Assembly: GCA_947456965.1 (NCBI GenBank)
Contig: CANGTU010000006.1
Span: 1 to 64,000, forward strand
DNA: 64,000 bases
Direction of reading: 5' to 3'
Origin: Flavobacteriales bacterium
GTDB taxonomy: Bacteria; Bacteroidota; Bacteroidia; Flavobacteriales_D; Sanyastnellaceae
This document shows, piece after piece, positions 35,070 through 44,547 of this stretch (position 1 is its first letter; every line of letters starts with the position of its first letter). The notes beneath the pieces were generated by a model. The model searched no databases. It saw only the letters and a list, made by a program, of their open reading frames with translations, and was not told the DNA's origin. The position numbers and the translations under genes are program-made.

Positions 35070-35948
35070 TCAGGACTGTTCGCCCTCACGGACCTCCGGA
35101 TGCTCTTCGGGAAGAAACATACGGAGCGACTGAGCCACAGTTTTTTTCATTTCCTTCCGGTTCACGATGTAGTCGAGGAATCCTTTTTCCAGAACAAACT
35201 CAGCGCTCTGAAAGCCCTCAGGCAGATCCTTGCCGATGGTTTCTTTCACCACGCGAGGACCGGCAAAACCAATCAAGGCCTTGGGTTCGGCTATATTGAG
35301 GTCGCCGAGCATGGCGAAGGAGGCAGTAACGCCACCGGTCGTGGGGTCAGTCAGAATAGAGATATAGGGCAATTGATGGTCGGCCAGCTGGGTGAGCTTG
35401 GCGGAGGTCTTGGCCATCTGCATCAGAGAGAAACCGGCTTCCATCATTCGGGCACCGCCGCTTTTGGAAATGCAGATGAAGGCGCAGTTTTCCTTGATGG
35501 CTTTATCTGCGCCGCGGGCAAATTTTTCTCCTACTACGGAGCCCATGGAGCCGCCAATGAAAGCAAAGTCCATACAGGCGATGACCACCGGAATGCCTTC
35601 CATGCGGCCGTAGCCCACGCGAATGGCGTCTTCGAGCCCCGTCTTGCTGATGGTATTCCTGATCCGGTCTGTGTAAGCCTTGGTATCCACAAAGGTGAGT
35701 GGGTCGCCGCTGGTAAGACCAGCTGCTACCTCCTCCGATCCTTCGTCAAACAGCAAGCTGAAGTACTCAGCACTCCCGATGCGGTCGTGAAACTCACACT
35801 TGCTGCACACCCAGTAATTGGCTGCATGCTCGTCAGAGGTCATCACGTTCTTGCACTCCGGACATTTATACCAGAGGCCCTCCGGGATTTCCTTCTTTTC
35901 CTTGCTCTTGGTGGTTACACCTTGCTTGATTCGCTTGAACCAACTCAT
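35070..35948 (-). CDS. accD: Acetyl-CoA carboxylase carboxyltransferase subunit beta
   Basis: The start at [20 protein letters not shown] gives 292 residues, the usual size. A zinc ribbon uses Cys29, Cys32, Cys48 and Cys51 (WYKCPECKN ... VCSKCEF). The carboxyltransferase core shows [40 protein letters not shown] and [20 protein letters not shown]. It forms the transferase half of the first committed step of fatty acid synthesis. The upstream lipoprotein gene ends 34 nt before it on the same strand. An AAAGGAG sequence 9 nt upstream of the ATG is a rare Shine-Dalgarno-like site. Confidence 0.97.
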   Translation of the reverse strand: MSWFKRIKQGVTTKSKEKKEIPEGLWYKCPECKNVMTSDEHAANYWVCSKCEFHDRIGSAEYFSLLFDEGSEEVAAGLTSGDPLTFVDTKAYTDRIRNTISKTGLEDAIRVGYGRMEGIPVVIACMDFAFIGGSMGSVVGEKFARGADKAIKENCAFICISKSGGARMMEAGFSLMQMAKTSAKLTQLADHQLPYISILTDPTTGGVTASFAMLGDLNIAEPKALIGFAGPRVVKETIGKDLPEGFQSAEFVLEKGFLDYIVNRKEMKKTVAQSLRMFLPEEHPEVREGEQS

Positions 35949-35982
35949 GTGATGAACTCCTTTGTTTGGGGTGCGATTGTCG

Positions 35983-36603
35983 TTACTTGAACCGGATTTC
36001 CACATCGAGATTCTTGCCTTTATCGACGAGGTCTTTCAGGGGAAATTCTATCATCAGCTGCTGATCACCTTTGTTCCATACGGCGGCGTCGCCCTTGACT
36101 TGTTTGATCGTGCGATCGAAGGAAGCCACGAACCTGAACGTCACCATTTCTCCCATTTGTGCCATATCGGGAGTATCGAATTCCTGCATCTCTTCGCGGT
36201 TGACTTTCATTGTGAGAACCTTTCCGCTCTGGCTGAACACATAGACTCCAGCGCTGGCATCGCCCGCTTCGTCTTTCTTGCCGGTGGCTTCGTTCAGGGA
36301 ACGGACACTGTCAAAGTCAAACCCTGTTTGCAGCACATGGTCCTGATAAGTCGCCGTGGCGCTGGTGATGCCAGATACCTGAAGGTATTTGTTGCGTATT
36401 TTCGCGAGGCTTTCGGGCGTAAACGTGGTGTCCGTGACAGTGCTGTCGGCCCCGCCTAAAGCGGCCATGTCCCTCATGTCGAATTTCATCATGTAGGTGC
36501 CGCTGAAGTCTTCCCTGAAATGGTAGGTCTGTTCAATTGTACACGAAACCAAAATCATGGCCGATACAAAGACCCCTAACAGTGTTCTGATGTGCGTTTT
36601 CAT
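35983..36603 (-). CDS. Lipoprotein of unknown function
   Basis: The 206-residue protein has a lipoprotein signal ([14 protein letters not shown], lipid Cys21). The mature part has strands and helices around [20 protein letters not shown], then [20 protein letters not shown] and [21 protein letters not shown] know similar lipoproteins from Bacteroidota but no function. TACCTTTA 13 nt upstream (36616-36623) resembles a -7 box. It precedes accD by 34 nt and may share its transcript. Confidence 0.75.
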   Translation of the reverse strand: MKTHIRTLLGVFVSAMILVSCTIEQTYHFREDFSGTYMMKFDMRDMAALGGADSTVTDTTFTPESLAKIRNKYLQVSGITSATATYQDHVLQTGFDFDSVRSLNEATGKKDEAGDASAGVYVFSQSGKVLTMKVNREEMQEFDTPDMAQMGEMVTFRFVASFDRTIKQVKGDAAVWNKGDQQLMIEFPLKDLVDKGKNLDVEIRFK

Positions 36604-36652
36604 GATCGCGGGGGGTAAAGGTAGGGGCATCCTCTGCAAGGGCGGTATTTTT

Positions 36653-38602
36653 TCACCGCAGCACGGCCACAAATCCGGTGCGGCGGATGGGCCGACCCTG
36701 GGAGTCGATGGCCTCAATCAACCAACTGTAAGTATCATCACCCACCCCCGGACCGGGTTGCCAGGATTCCATGCGCGTGGTATGGAATACGGCCTCACCT
36801 AGACGGTTGAATACGGTGATCACCAGGTTGCTCACATTCCAGCTATACACCTGCCATATCTCATTATGTGGGTCGCCGTTGGGAGTCACACAGGTGGGTG
36901 CATAAATGCCCCAGTCGCATGGGTATACATCTGCGACTACCATAGCGGATGCACTTCCGCAGGCATTGCTGACCTCAAGCTCGTAGGTGCCGGGTGCATC
37001 CACATGGATGATGGAGGTGGTTTCGCCCGTGCTCCAGAGGTAGGTAAAGCCCTCCAGGGGGATGGTTCCGACCTCTACGGGCTGGCTGTCACAGAATGTT
37101 GTGTCAGCGGGCAGCTCGACCTCGGGCAGCGGGATGGCTGCTACCTCGATGCCCTCCAGGGTTTCGCATCCGGCGTTGGATGCCACCCCGCCGTAATAAC
37201 CGCTCGCGCTGATGGTGATGGAGGTTCCCCATTCTCCGGTTGTCCAGTTGACGGGTATATCCGCTGTGAGCACCGCAGGTTGGCCTTCGCAGATAGCTAT
37301 CGGTCCGGAAATCGTGAATGCAGGATAGGGGTTTACGATGATTTCTGTGCTGTCTGAAGTGCTGCAGCCGTCAATGCTGTAAGTGAATATGTAAGTGCCC
37401 GCAGTGCCCGTCATAAGCTGTGCGCCGGTCCATCCGGTGTTCCATTGCCCTCCGGAAACGGCATTGAGTCCGGCCTGCTGGCCTTCGCAGAGCTCCACGG
37501 TTTCGGGCAAACTGAGTTCGGGCAGGGCAACAGCGTTCACCTGAACCGCGTCCGAGGCGTCACATGGCCCGAGGGTTACGCTGGCTGTTACACTTACTGT
37601 GGCATCGGCAAGCCAGATTGGCCCGGAGGTTCCATCCTGCCAAAGGATCTGATCCCAGCCGGCACCGGCGTTGAGAAGTGCTGTTTCGCCGGGGCATAAA
37701 ATGAGGTCAGGCCCCAGCGTGAAGGGTGGCATGGGCCACACGGTCACCACCAGTGTATCCGTAGTCGTGCAGCCCACCCCGGCTGAGTCCACGCTGAGTA
37801 CGAGTGTCTCGGTGACCGGATCAGGCCCTGCATTGGGTAAGGTGTAGGAGGGGTTGGCGATGTTGGTGGCGCTCAGTCCGGCCGCTGGATTCCAGCTGTA
37901 CTGGTACCCGGAGAGGGCAGTCATGCCAATTCCGGCGACGGACTCCGACCCGCATAGGAAAAGGTCCCCGCCGAGCTGGGCCGTCTGGTTGAGCGTGTAG
38001 GCCTGGCAGGCCGTGAGACTGATATCATCCAGCCCGAAGTCGTTGCCTCCCGTCTGCCACTGGGTATTCACGATGCAGAGATCCAGCACGGTTGCGCTGC
38101 CGCTGTTCCAGGTGGTGGTCAAGGACTGCCATCCACCTGCACATACCAGGGAGTCGCCCACAAACACACCATTGAACGAGGCATGGAGCCAGGCGAGAGG
38201 ATGGGGATTGGAATTGTTGGTCACATCGCGTCCCCAGAAGGTGAACGTGTATTCGGTATCGGGCTGCACAGCCATGGTCTGGCACCACACCTCGGAATAC
38301 GGCGACCCTGGGCTGTTGGCGATGAAGAAATTCCCAACGGGCGGATTGGTATGGTCAGTGCCCGTGAAGCCATTGTGAAAAAAAAAGGCATTGGATCCCA
38401 CGACATAAGTGCCCTCCGGGCAAAGCGGACAGAAAAAGCCGCTTCCCGGATTGAGATCGGTGGAAAAGCCGGTATTGCCCTGGGTGAATGAGCCATTCAC
38501 GACGAGTTGAGCCGGGTATTCGCAGTCGCCGCACTGGCTGTGTCCTGCACCCGGCAACAGCACGATGAAGAGAGCAACCAGCAGGGAGCAGTATTTACGC
38601 AT
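36653..38602 (-). CDS. Secreted Ig-repeat protein with atypical type B T9SS sorting domain
   Basis: The 649-residue protein has a signal peptide (MRKYCSLLVALFIVLLPGAG). A carbohydrate-binding-like jelly roll (~25-190) begins YPAQLVVNGSFTQGNTGF. Several Ig-like modules repeat the pattern TLGPDLILCPGETALLNAGA and LPADTTFCDSQPVEVG. The last ~85 residues are a CHU_C/type B sorting domain, but with CVTPNGDPHNEIWQVYS instead of the usual AFTPNGDGxND, ending in RRTGFVAVLR. Its start overlaps the end of the PlsB-like acyltransferase gene by 8 nt. Confidence 0.85.
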   Translation of the reverse strand: MRKYCSLLVALFIVLLPGAGHSQCGDCEYPAQLVVNGSFTQGNTGFSTDLNPGSGFFCPLCPEGTYVVGSNAFFFHNGFTGTDHTNPPVGNFFIANSPGSPYSEVWCQTMAVQPDTEYTFTFWGRDVTNNSNPHPLAWLHASFNGVFVGDSLVCAGGWQSLTTTWNSGSATVLDLCIVNTQWQTGGNDFGLDDISLTACQAYTLNQTAQLGGDLFLCGSESVAGIGMTALSGYQYSWNPAAGLSATNIANPSYTLPNAGPDPVTETLVLSVDSAGVGCTTTDTLVVTVWPMPPFTLGPDLILCPGETALLNAGAGWDQILWQDGTSGPIWLADATVSVTASVTLGPCDASDAVQVNAVALPELSLPETVELCEGQQAGLNAVSGGQWNTGWTGAQLMTGTAGTYIFTYSIDGCSTSDSTEIIVNPYPAFTISGPIAICEGQPAVLTADIPVNWTTGEWGTSITISASGYYGGVASNAGCETLEGIEVAAIPLPEVELPADTTFCDSQPVEVGTIPLEGFTYLWSTGETTSIIHVDAPGTYELEVSNACGSASAMVVADVYPCDWGIYAPTCVTPNGDPHNEIWQVYSWNVSNLVITVFNRLGEAVFHTTRMESWQPGPGVGDDTYSWLIEAIDSQGRPIRRTGFVAVLR

Positions 38603-39809
38603 GCAGGGCCTGAAGGTTTTCGAGCGACCGGGCGACCTCGCGCTTGTTGGTTACCGGATTGGCATACATCTGAAGCAGAATTTCCCGCACGTGCCTGGTG
38701 AAGTTCTCTCGCGGAAGGGCTGTTTTTCTCCGGTTGATACCCAGGCGCAGCACCGTGGATCGGATATGGTTGCTGAAGGCGATCTTCTGGATATTGGAAT
38801 AGTGCTCGGCATATTCCCTCCCGCCATTCAGCAGGTCATAGGCGATATAGTTCGTAGGCCAGAGTTTGTAGATGCGGTGCATTTCGGTGTCAATGGCCTG
38901 GGTCAGGTACCTGAATTTCTCATTCTTGTTCTGGATCGTGCGCATATGGGCAATGGCGTGATTCAGACTCGAACCTACGGCAATGTTGACCCGCCCTTTG
39001 TGGCCTGTAAGGCCAGTGATCATGCTGTGGAAGTCCTCGCCACTCTTTTTCTCATAGCTGCCGAGCACACGCAGGTGCATGAGCTCATTGGCCTTCAGGA
39101 TATCGCATGGATCGTATTCATAACTCACCGCCATGGGTGCGATATTCAGCCCCAGCAGGGCGTCTTCAATGGATTCATCGGAGCTCAAGGTAAACATCTT
39201 GAGCAGGCCGGTAGCTGTGCGGTCATCGCCATCCTTGCTTCGCCCTTCGCGCTGGGCAATCCAGATGCTGGTTCCTTCAGCAATGGTTTGTCGGATGTAG
39301 TTGGACAACCGCAGGGAATAAGCATACACTTCGCGGGCGTTTACGTTCCGGTTAACGATGAAGTTCTTGTTCATCCGCACAATGTCTTCCACCACCTTTT
39401 TACGCAGCAGGTTGTCGCCGATGGCAATCTGTGTGGTCTTATATCCCTTTTCCAGTAAGCTCACATTGAGCAGTGCCGAATCGAGAATGATGTCGCGATG
39501 GTTGCTGAGGAAAAGGTAGGATCTGTCCTTGGAGAGGGACTCGATGTTGGTAAAGGTGAGCCCGCTGGTGGTCATCTGGATGACCGTCTGGAAGGCTGGT
39601 CCGGAAATTTCGGACTGAAACTGGTCCACCGTGCGCACGGCCCGCATCATGTTCTGGATGGCGGCCTTGCTCAATCCCGGATACACCCATTTGATCATCC
39701 TGTACACCGCCGGCTCGGCGAGGATGCGCTCAAGGGCTTCCGGGATCTCTTCATCGCGGTAAGGCCGGATATCGTCGAACCGGTTGACGTCAATCGGAGG
39801 GGTGAGCAT
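38595..39809 (-). CDS. PlsB-like glycerophosphate/lysophospholipid acyltransferase
   Basis: The 404-residue protein has the acyltransferase fold seen in PlsB/PlsC enzymes. Block I reads LFLSNHRDIILDSALLN; here six residues separate His104 and Asp110 inclusive of one extra compared with the usual HX4D. Block III-like IWIAQREGRSKDGDDRTATG follows at about 175-195, and an FIVNRNV segment lies between. Two weakly hydrophobic stretches suggest peripheral membrane association. It probably acylates glycerol-3-phosphate or a lysolipid in phospholipid synthesis. The T9SS gene downstream overlaps it by 8 nt. A TATCTTCG box lies 17 nt upstream. Confidence 0.8.
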   Translation of the reverse strand: MLTPPIDVNRFDDIRPYRDEEIPEALERILAEPAVYRMIKWVYPGLSKAAIQNMMRAVRTVDQFQSEISGPAFQTVIQMTTSGLTFTNIESLSKDRSYLFLSNHRDIILDSALLNVSLLEKGYKTTQIAIGDNLLRKKVVEDIVRMNKNFIVNRNVNAREVYAYSLRLSNYIRQTIAEGTSIWIAQREGRSKDGDDRTATGLLKMFTLSSDESIEDALLGLNIAPMAVSYEYDPCDILKANELMHLRVLGSYEKKSGEDFHSMITGLTGHKGRVNIAVGSSLNHAIAHMRTIQNKNEKFRYLTQAIDTEMHRIYKLWPTNYIAYDLLNGGREYAEHYSNIQKIAFSNHIRSTVLRLGINRRKTALPRENFTRHVREILLQMYANPVTNKREVARSLENLQALHA

Positions 39810-39826
39810 GCAATAATTTGGCTGGA

Positions 39827-39834
39827 CGAAGATA
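39827..39834 (-). promoter_or_regulatory. -7 box of the PlsB-like gene
   Basis: TATCTTCG on the minus strand fits TAnnTTyG and ends 17 nt before the ATG. The divergent helicase promoter box is 48 nt away. Confidence 0.5.
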
Positions 39835-39881
39835 GCCAACCGCTCGGTTGGCAGTCATCCCCGCTGCTTCTCAACCTGCCC

Positions 39882-39889
39882 TAACTTCG
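39882..39889 (+). promoter_or_regulatory. -7 box of the RNA helicase gene, leaderless layout
   Basis: TAACTTCG fits TAnnTTyG and ends 4 nt before the ATG at 39894, predicting a transcript that starts at the start codon. Confidence 0.5.
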
Positions 39890-39893
39890 CCGC

Positions 39894-41204
39894 ATGACCT
39901 TTACCGATCTCCGGATCACTCGTCAGTTCGTGCGTGCGCTGGAAGAAATGGGCATCAGCACGCCAACGGAAATCCAGCAGAAGGCCATTCCGCCCATCCT
40001 GGCCGGACAGGATGTAGTGGGCATTGCGCAAACAGGCACCGGCAAGACTGCGGCCTACCTGCTTCCGATCCTTCAACACCTGAAGTACCATCAGCCGCCC
40101 GCTCCCCGGGCATTGGTGCTCGTACCTACTAAGGAATTGGCCCTGCAGGTGGAGAAGAATATGGCCACTTTGGCGCAGTTCACCGACCTGAAATGGGTGG
40201 CCCTCTACGGAGGTATAGGTCCGAAAGGCCAGATCGAGACCTTGCGCGGAGGGGTTGACCTCGTGGTGGCCACACCTGGCCGTTTTCTGGAGATCTACGC
40301 CCGGGAAGAGCTGTCTGTGAAGAAGATCAGGCACATCGTGCTGGATGAATGCGACAGAATGATGGACATGGGCTTCTGGCCCCAGTTGCGTGAAATCCAG
40401 GAAAAGATCCCTCAGAAAAAGCAGCAACTCCTCTTCTCGGCCACCTTTCCTCCCAAAGTCGGTCATATTGCAGACAACTTCCTGCTCTGGCCCACCCGGG
40501 TGGAGGTGACTCCCCAGGCAACTCCCGCTGCTTCGGTGACGCAATACCTCATGGAAGTTCCCAATGTGCGCACGAAGCTGAATATCATGGTGCACCTGCT
40601 GGAGGATGCGTCCACCTTTACCCGGGTGCTGGTGTTTGCGCGCACCCGGGAGCAAGCCGATCAGGTGGCCAAGGCACTGGAAGGCCGCGCTGGAGGAGGG
40701 ATAGGATTGATTCACAGCAACCGCGGACAAAATGCCCGCATTCACGCGATAGAAAATTTCAGACAAGGAGAATTACGCATCCTGGTAAGCACCGATGTAA
40801 GCGCTCGTGGACTGGATATCGATGAGGTCAGCCATGTGATCAACTTCACGGTTCCCGGACATCACGAGGATTACGTGCATCGCATCGGCCGCACGGGCAG
40901 AGCATTTCGAACAGGTACTGCCATTACCCTCATGGATCCTTCCGAAGCCTGGCACATCAAACGTATCGAGACGCTCATTCACCAGCCCATTCCGCGGGCA
41001 GAAATTCCTCAAGGGGTGGAGATCACCCCAACACCATTTGCCGAGCGCCAGGAACAACTTCGTGAGATAGACCGGCAAAAGAGGCTGGACGATCCCGGCT
41101 TTCAAGGTGCGTTTCACGAAAAGAAACAAGCCGTCCGAAATACCGGATCCCGCCACAAGCCGATCTCCGGAAAGCCAGCCCGCTCGGGAAAGCGAAGGCG
41201 GTAG
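39894..41204 (+). CDS. DEAD-box-family ATP-dependent RNA helicase (DECD variant)
   Basis: The 436-residue protein has all helicase motifs: Q motif (TPTEIQQKAIP), motif I AQTGTGKT, Ia PTKELALQV, GG, TPGRF, motif II DECD (residues ~153-156) where DEAD is usual, motif III SAT, motif IV-V (LVFARTREQA; STDVSARGLD) and motif VI HRIGRTGR. The basic tail (KKQAVRNTGSRHKPISGKPA and on) probably binds RNA. It unwinds RNA in ribosome assembly or mRNA turnover. The gene is alone on its strand. Confidence 0.94.
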   Translation: MTFTDLRITRQFVRALEEMGISTPTEIQQKAIPPILAGQDVVGIAQTGTGKTAAYLLPILQHLKYHQPPAPRALVLVPTKELALQVEKNMATLAQFTDLKWVALYGGIGPKGQIETLRGGVDLVVATPGRFLEIYAREELSVKKIRHIVLDECDRMMDMGFWPQLREIQEKIPQKKQQLLFSATFPPKVGHIADNFLLWPTRVEVTPQATPAASVTQYLMEVPNVRTKLNIMVHLLEDASTFTRVLVFARTREQADQVAKALEGRAGGGIGLIHSNRGQNARIHAIENFRQGELRILVSTDVSARGLDIDEVSHVINFTVPGHHEDYVHRIGRTGRAFRTGTAITLMDPSEAWHIKRIETLIHQPIPRAEIPQGVEITPTPFAERQEQLREIDRQKRLDDPGFQGAFHEKKQAVRNTGSRHKPISGKPARSGKRRR

Positions 41205-41304
41205 CGGGTAGCTTGAAGGTTCAAAAAAGTCAGCTACAACCTTTAGCCCGTGATGAGCGTCTTGGGGGTGAACCTTGAATATGTTTATCTCGTTTGATTA
41301 TTTG

Positions 41305-44300
41305 ATGAGGATCGTTTCACTCATATTCCCATTTATTCCCCTGCTTCTTTCGCATTTCGCTGAAGCCCAGGTCAATGGGGTGGGTCATTGCGGTGCAGTG
41401 CTGACCAACTATACCAATGGGGCAACCAATGATTCCGTGTTCTACTGGCCAACCGGACAGATGGGAACGCTGCTGGCCACGCCGCCCTCGGGAACAGGCC
41501 CGTGGGACTTCCTCTGGCAATCGTTCAGTGCAGGTATCAACTCCTGGGTCAATTTGACCACGGTGAATGACCAATCCTCTTCCACCCAGGCTAATCTGGC
41601 TGTCGGGGGATACCGGGTTGCCATCACAGATGCCAACGGTGTGGTCGTGGGTTCGTTTCGGGCTTGGGTAGGTCAGGTCAATCCGGGCACCATTCAAGCT
41701 ACTCATTCTGCCACCTGTACCACCGTGAACCTGAGTGCTGTGGTCAACGGCGGCACGCTGACGGGATATTACAACCCGCCGCCCGATCCCTTTCCGCTCA
41801 GCGCTTCCAGTCAGATTTCGGTGTGCTTCTCTGCCAATCACACCTATGTATCGGATCTTGGTTTTTACCTGGTGGGGCCACCGTCATGCGGGAGTCCGGT
41901 CGTGACACTGGCCCCTAATCCCGGCAGTATAGGCATGGGACCGATATGCAATAGTGGAAATAATGTTTCTAATCTCTGCTTTTCCAATTCGGCTTCGGCT
42001 AACTTCAACGTATGCACAGCCGGTGTTCCGCTGACCGGGAATTTCAGCAGCTATGGCAATACCCAGACTGCCATCAACTGGTCACCTGTATATGGGTGTG
42101 ACGTGACCTCTCCGGGCTGGGCTGTTCAGATCTATGATTGTATCGGATTGGATGTGGGTTCGTTAACAGATGCCACACTGACCGTTTCAGGACTTAATTC
42201 GCTGGGAGTGAGCCAATCGGTTTCCTATACTACGCCTGCGGGCTTCAGTTCGGCCATCAATGACAATTCGTGCTCCGCGGCCAGCGCTTCCATCTTTGTG
42301 GTGCCCGTACCTCAGGCGCAGGCCCTCAGTTTCACTTGCGGCTACTTGTGGACAGCCGATCCGTTTGTGGTCATTCCGAATGCCAACCAGCTCAACACTT
42401 CCTTACCGGCACCTTCCGTGCCGACCGAATTTACCCTGGAAGTGGTGTGTGGAGCAGGCGGTCAACCTCTGAATGGATACATCAACTGTCAGGGCGGAAA
42501 TAGCAGTCCAACAACCTTTTACACTCCCGTTCCGTGGGTTACGCCCACGTTGAGCGGTCCGGCTGAGCTCTGTCAGGGAGAGGTAGGCACCTTCACCAGT
42601 TCGGTGGCTGGCGGAACCTGGAGCGGCCCGGGCGTTACTCCGGGCGGTTCATTTGCCTCAGGTCCGGGTAATTTCACATTAACCTTCACACCCTCAGTAA
42701 TTTGCACAAATCCGGCAACGATCAATGTGCAGGTTAACCCTATCCAGGACGTTACCGAGAGCCTCAGCCTCGATCCCTACTGCTCAACGGGGCCGCCGCA
42801 ACTCATTGGAAACTTCCCGGATATCAGCGGTCCAGGTATTACCCAACAGCAGGATGGCACCTATTTTAATCCCTCGGCGGTGCCCTTAGGTGTATATCCC
42901 TACACCTCCGTCACTACGGATCTATGCGGGAATCAAACGACTCTGTTTGAACTTGAAGTTTTTCTCACTCCTGATTTGATTATCAATCAGATAAATCCGA
43001 TATGCGAAACCAGTGCTCCAATCATCCTCAGCTCTCCGGCAGCGGGTGGTACATGGAGTGGTTCCGGTATCGCGGATGCCTTGAGCGGTTCTTTTGATCC
43101 TGCTCTGGCGGGTCCGGGCACCTGGGACATCCATTACGTGACTTCAGGAAATTGTCCGTCCAGCGGTTCTTCCCAGGTAGTCGTGGAGGCATTTCCAGAC
43201 CTGATCATGACCGATCCCGGTCTGTTATGCTCCAATGGATCAGCCATCCAGCTCATCGCCAATCCTGCCGGTGGCACATGGTCGGGGCCGGGCGTCAGCC
43301 CGTCAGGCACCTTCAATCCGTCGTTGGCGGGAGGTCTGCAGCCCAGCTTGACATACGAATTCAGTGAAGCATGTGTGGCGTCGGAGGATTTTGTGCTCGA
43401 TATCCTTCCTGCCCCTCAGCCGGATGCGGGTGCTGATGTGCAGATCTGCGAGGGCGAGGAGGCGGTGCTTGAGGTGGGCATCGGCTTTGATCAGGTCATC
43501 TGGAGTCCCGGCGGAGCGGGCGCATCCATCGCGGTTTCGACATCGGGAACCTATACCGCAACTGTCACACTGGACGGATGCAGCGAGACCGATCAGGTGG
43601 TGGTCACGGTGATCGATATGCCGGTCATTGACCTGGGGGACGACCTCACCATTTGCGAAGGCGAGGAGGTCTTGATCGAGGCGCCCTATTCCGGCATCTG
43701 GTCCACCGGAGATACGGGTTTCTCAACCAGTGCAGGCACCCCGGGAATCGTCTCCTTCGTTTTCCCGAACTCCGGATGTCCGGTAAGCGATGAGGTGGAG
43801 GTTTTTGTATTTCAGAACTACACGTTTGACCTGGGTCCGGACGTCACGTTGTGCCCGGGTGACAGCGTGGTGCTCAGCGCCGGAGGATACCTGGCCACCT
43901 GGAGCAATGGATCGCAGGCCACTTCCTTTGAGACCTCTCAGGAAGGGCTGGTTACGGCACAGGTTACCAATGGTCCGTGTCTCACCACCGACCAGGTCAT
44001 GGTGGAACTCCTGCCGCTTCCCATTGCAGATCTGGGTCCGGACCGGAGTCTTTGCCTTGGACAGGACATCCAGCTCGATGCCTCTCACCCCTTCAATGCC
44101 GATTATCTCTGGGCAGACGGCCGCACCACTTCGGGCTTGTCTGATCCCACGGTGATTCCAGGCACTTTCCTGTATTCTGTCCAGGTATCCAACGCTTGCG
44201 GCCTGGCTGTCGATGAGGTGGTGGTAACTGTGGCCGACTGTGAGCCGGCATTTTTCATCCCCAACGCATTCACTCCCGACGATGACGGTATCAACGATGC

Positions 44301-44523
44301 CTGGAGGCCGGTGGTGCGCAACGTGCTGGAGTATGAGATTCTCGTATTCAACCGCTGGGGCGATGTGGTCTTTTCCTCTGTCAATCCGGACGAATACTGG
44401 ATCGGAAATATGCGCGACGGCGAACACTTCGTGCCTAAAGGTGTCTATTTCTACAGGTTGAAATACTCAACCGAAAAGCTGGATGCCGGATACATCGAGG
44501 GCCATGTTCTCGTAATCCGCTGA
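41305..44523 (+). CDS. Large secreted protein with P-domain-like module and type B T9SS sorting domain
   Basis: The start at MRIVSLIFPFIPLLLSHFAE gives a clean signal peptide and 1072 residues; starts at 41275 and 41281 are also open. A module at residues ~160-296 (FPLSASSQISVCFSANHTYV ... TDATLTVSG) resembles the proprotein-convertase P domain. Several Ig-like repeats follow, some with the GGTWSGPGVSPSGTFNPSLA pattern and others with FDLGPDVTLCPGDSVVLSAG. The C-terminus is a type B sorting domain (FFIPNAFTPDDDGINDAWRP ... EGHVLVIR). It is predicted to be a surface adhesin or matrix protein; no catalytic site was seen. Confidence 0.87.
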   Translation: MRIVSLIFPFIPLLLSHFAEAQVNGVGHCGAVLTNYTNGATNDSVFYWPTGQMGTLLATPPSGTGPWDFLWQSFSAGINSWVNLTTVNDQSSSTQANLAVGGYRVAITDANGVVVGSFRAWVGQVNPGTIQATHSATCTTVNLSAVVNGGTLTGYYNPPPDPFPLSASSQISVCFSANHTYVSDLGFYLVGPPSCGSPVVTLAPNPGSIGMGPICNSGNNVSNLCFSNSASANFNVCTAGVPLTGNFSSYGNTQTAINWSPVYGCDVTSPGWAVQIYDCIGLDVGSLTDATLTVSGLNSLGVSQSVSYTTPAGFSSAINDNSCSAASASIFVVPVPQAQALSFTCGYLWTADPFVVIPNANQLNTSLPAPSVPTEFTLEVVCGAGGQPLNGYINCQGGNSSPTTFYTPVPWVTPTLSGPAELCQGEVGTFTSSVAGGTWSGPGVTPGGSFASGPGNFTLTFTPSVICTNPATINVQVNPIQDVTESLSLDPYCSTGPPQLIGNFPDISGPGITQQQDGTYFNPSAVPLGVYPYTSVTTDLCGNQTTLFELEVFLTPDLIINQINPICETSAPIILSSPAAGGTWSGSGIADALSGSFDPALAGPGTWDIHYVTSGNCPSSGSSQVVVEAFPDLIMTDPGLLCSNGSAIQLIANPAGGTWSGPGVSPSGTFNPSLAGGLQPSLTYEFSEACVASEDFVLDILPAPQPDAGADVQICEGEEAVLEVGIGFDQVIWSPGGAGASIAVSTSGTYTATVTLDGCSETDQVVVTVIDMPVIDLGDDLTICEGEEVLIEAPYSGIWSTGDTGFSTSAGTPGIVSFVFPNSGCPVSDEVEVFVFQNYTFDLGPDVTLCPGDSVVLSAGGYLATWSNGSQATSFETSQEGLVTAQVTNGPCLTTDQVMVELLPLPIADLGPDRSLCLGQDIQLDASHPFNADYLWADGRTTSGLSDPTVIPGTFLYSVQVSNACGLAVDEVVVTVADCEPAFFIPNAFTPDDDGINDAWRPVVRNVLEYEILVFNRWGDVVFSSVNPDEYWIGNMRDGEHFVPKGVYFYRLKYSTEKLDAGYIEGHVLVIR

Positions 44524-44530
44524 CCAACGC

Positions 44531-44538
44531 TATCTTCG
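44531..44538 (+). promoter_or_regulatory. -7 box of the LOG-family gene
   Basis: TATCTTCG fits TAnnTTyG and ends 9 nt before the ATG, so the leader would be only about 5 nt. Confidence 0.45.
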
Positions 44539-44547
44539 CCGGCCCTT

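Noticed and set aside
34812-35990. 392-codon plus-strand frame covering rpsO and accD antisense
   Set aside because: Both minus-strand genes are conserved housekeeping genes; the antisense frame has no recognisable domain.
38565-39458. 297-codon plus-strand frame
   Set aside because: It is antisense to the PlsB-like acyltransferase with its NHRDIILD motif.
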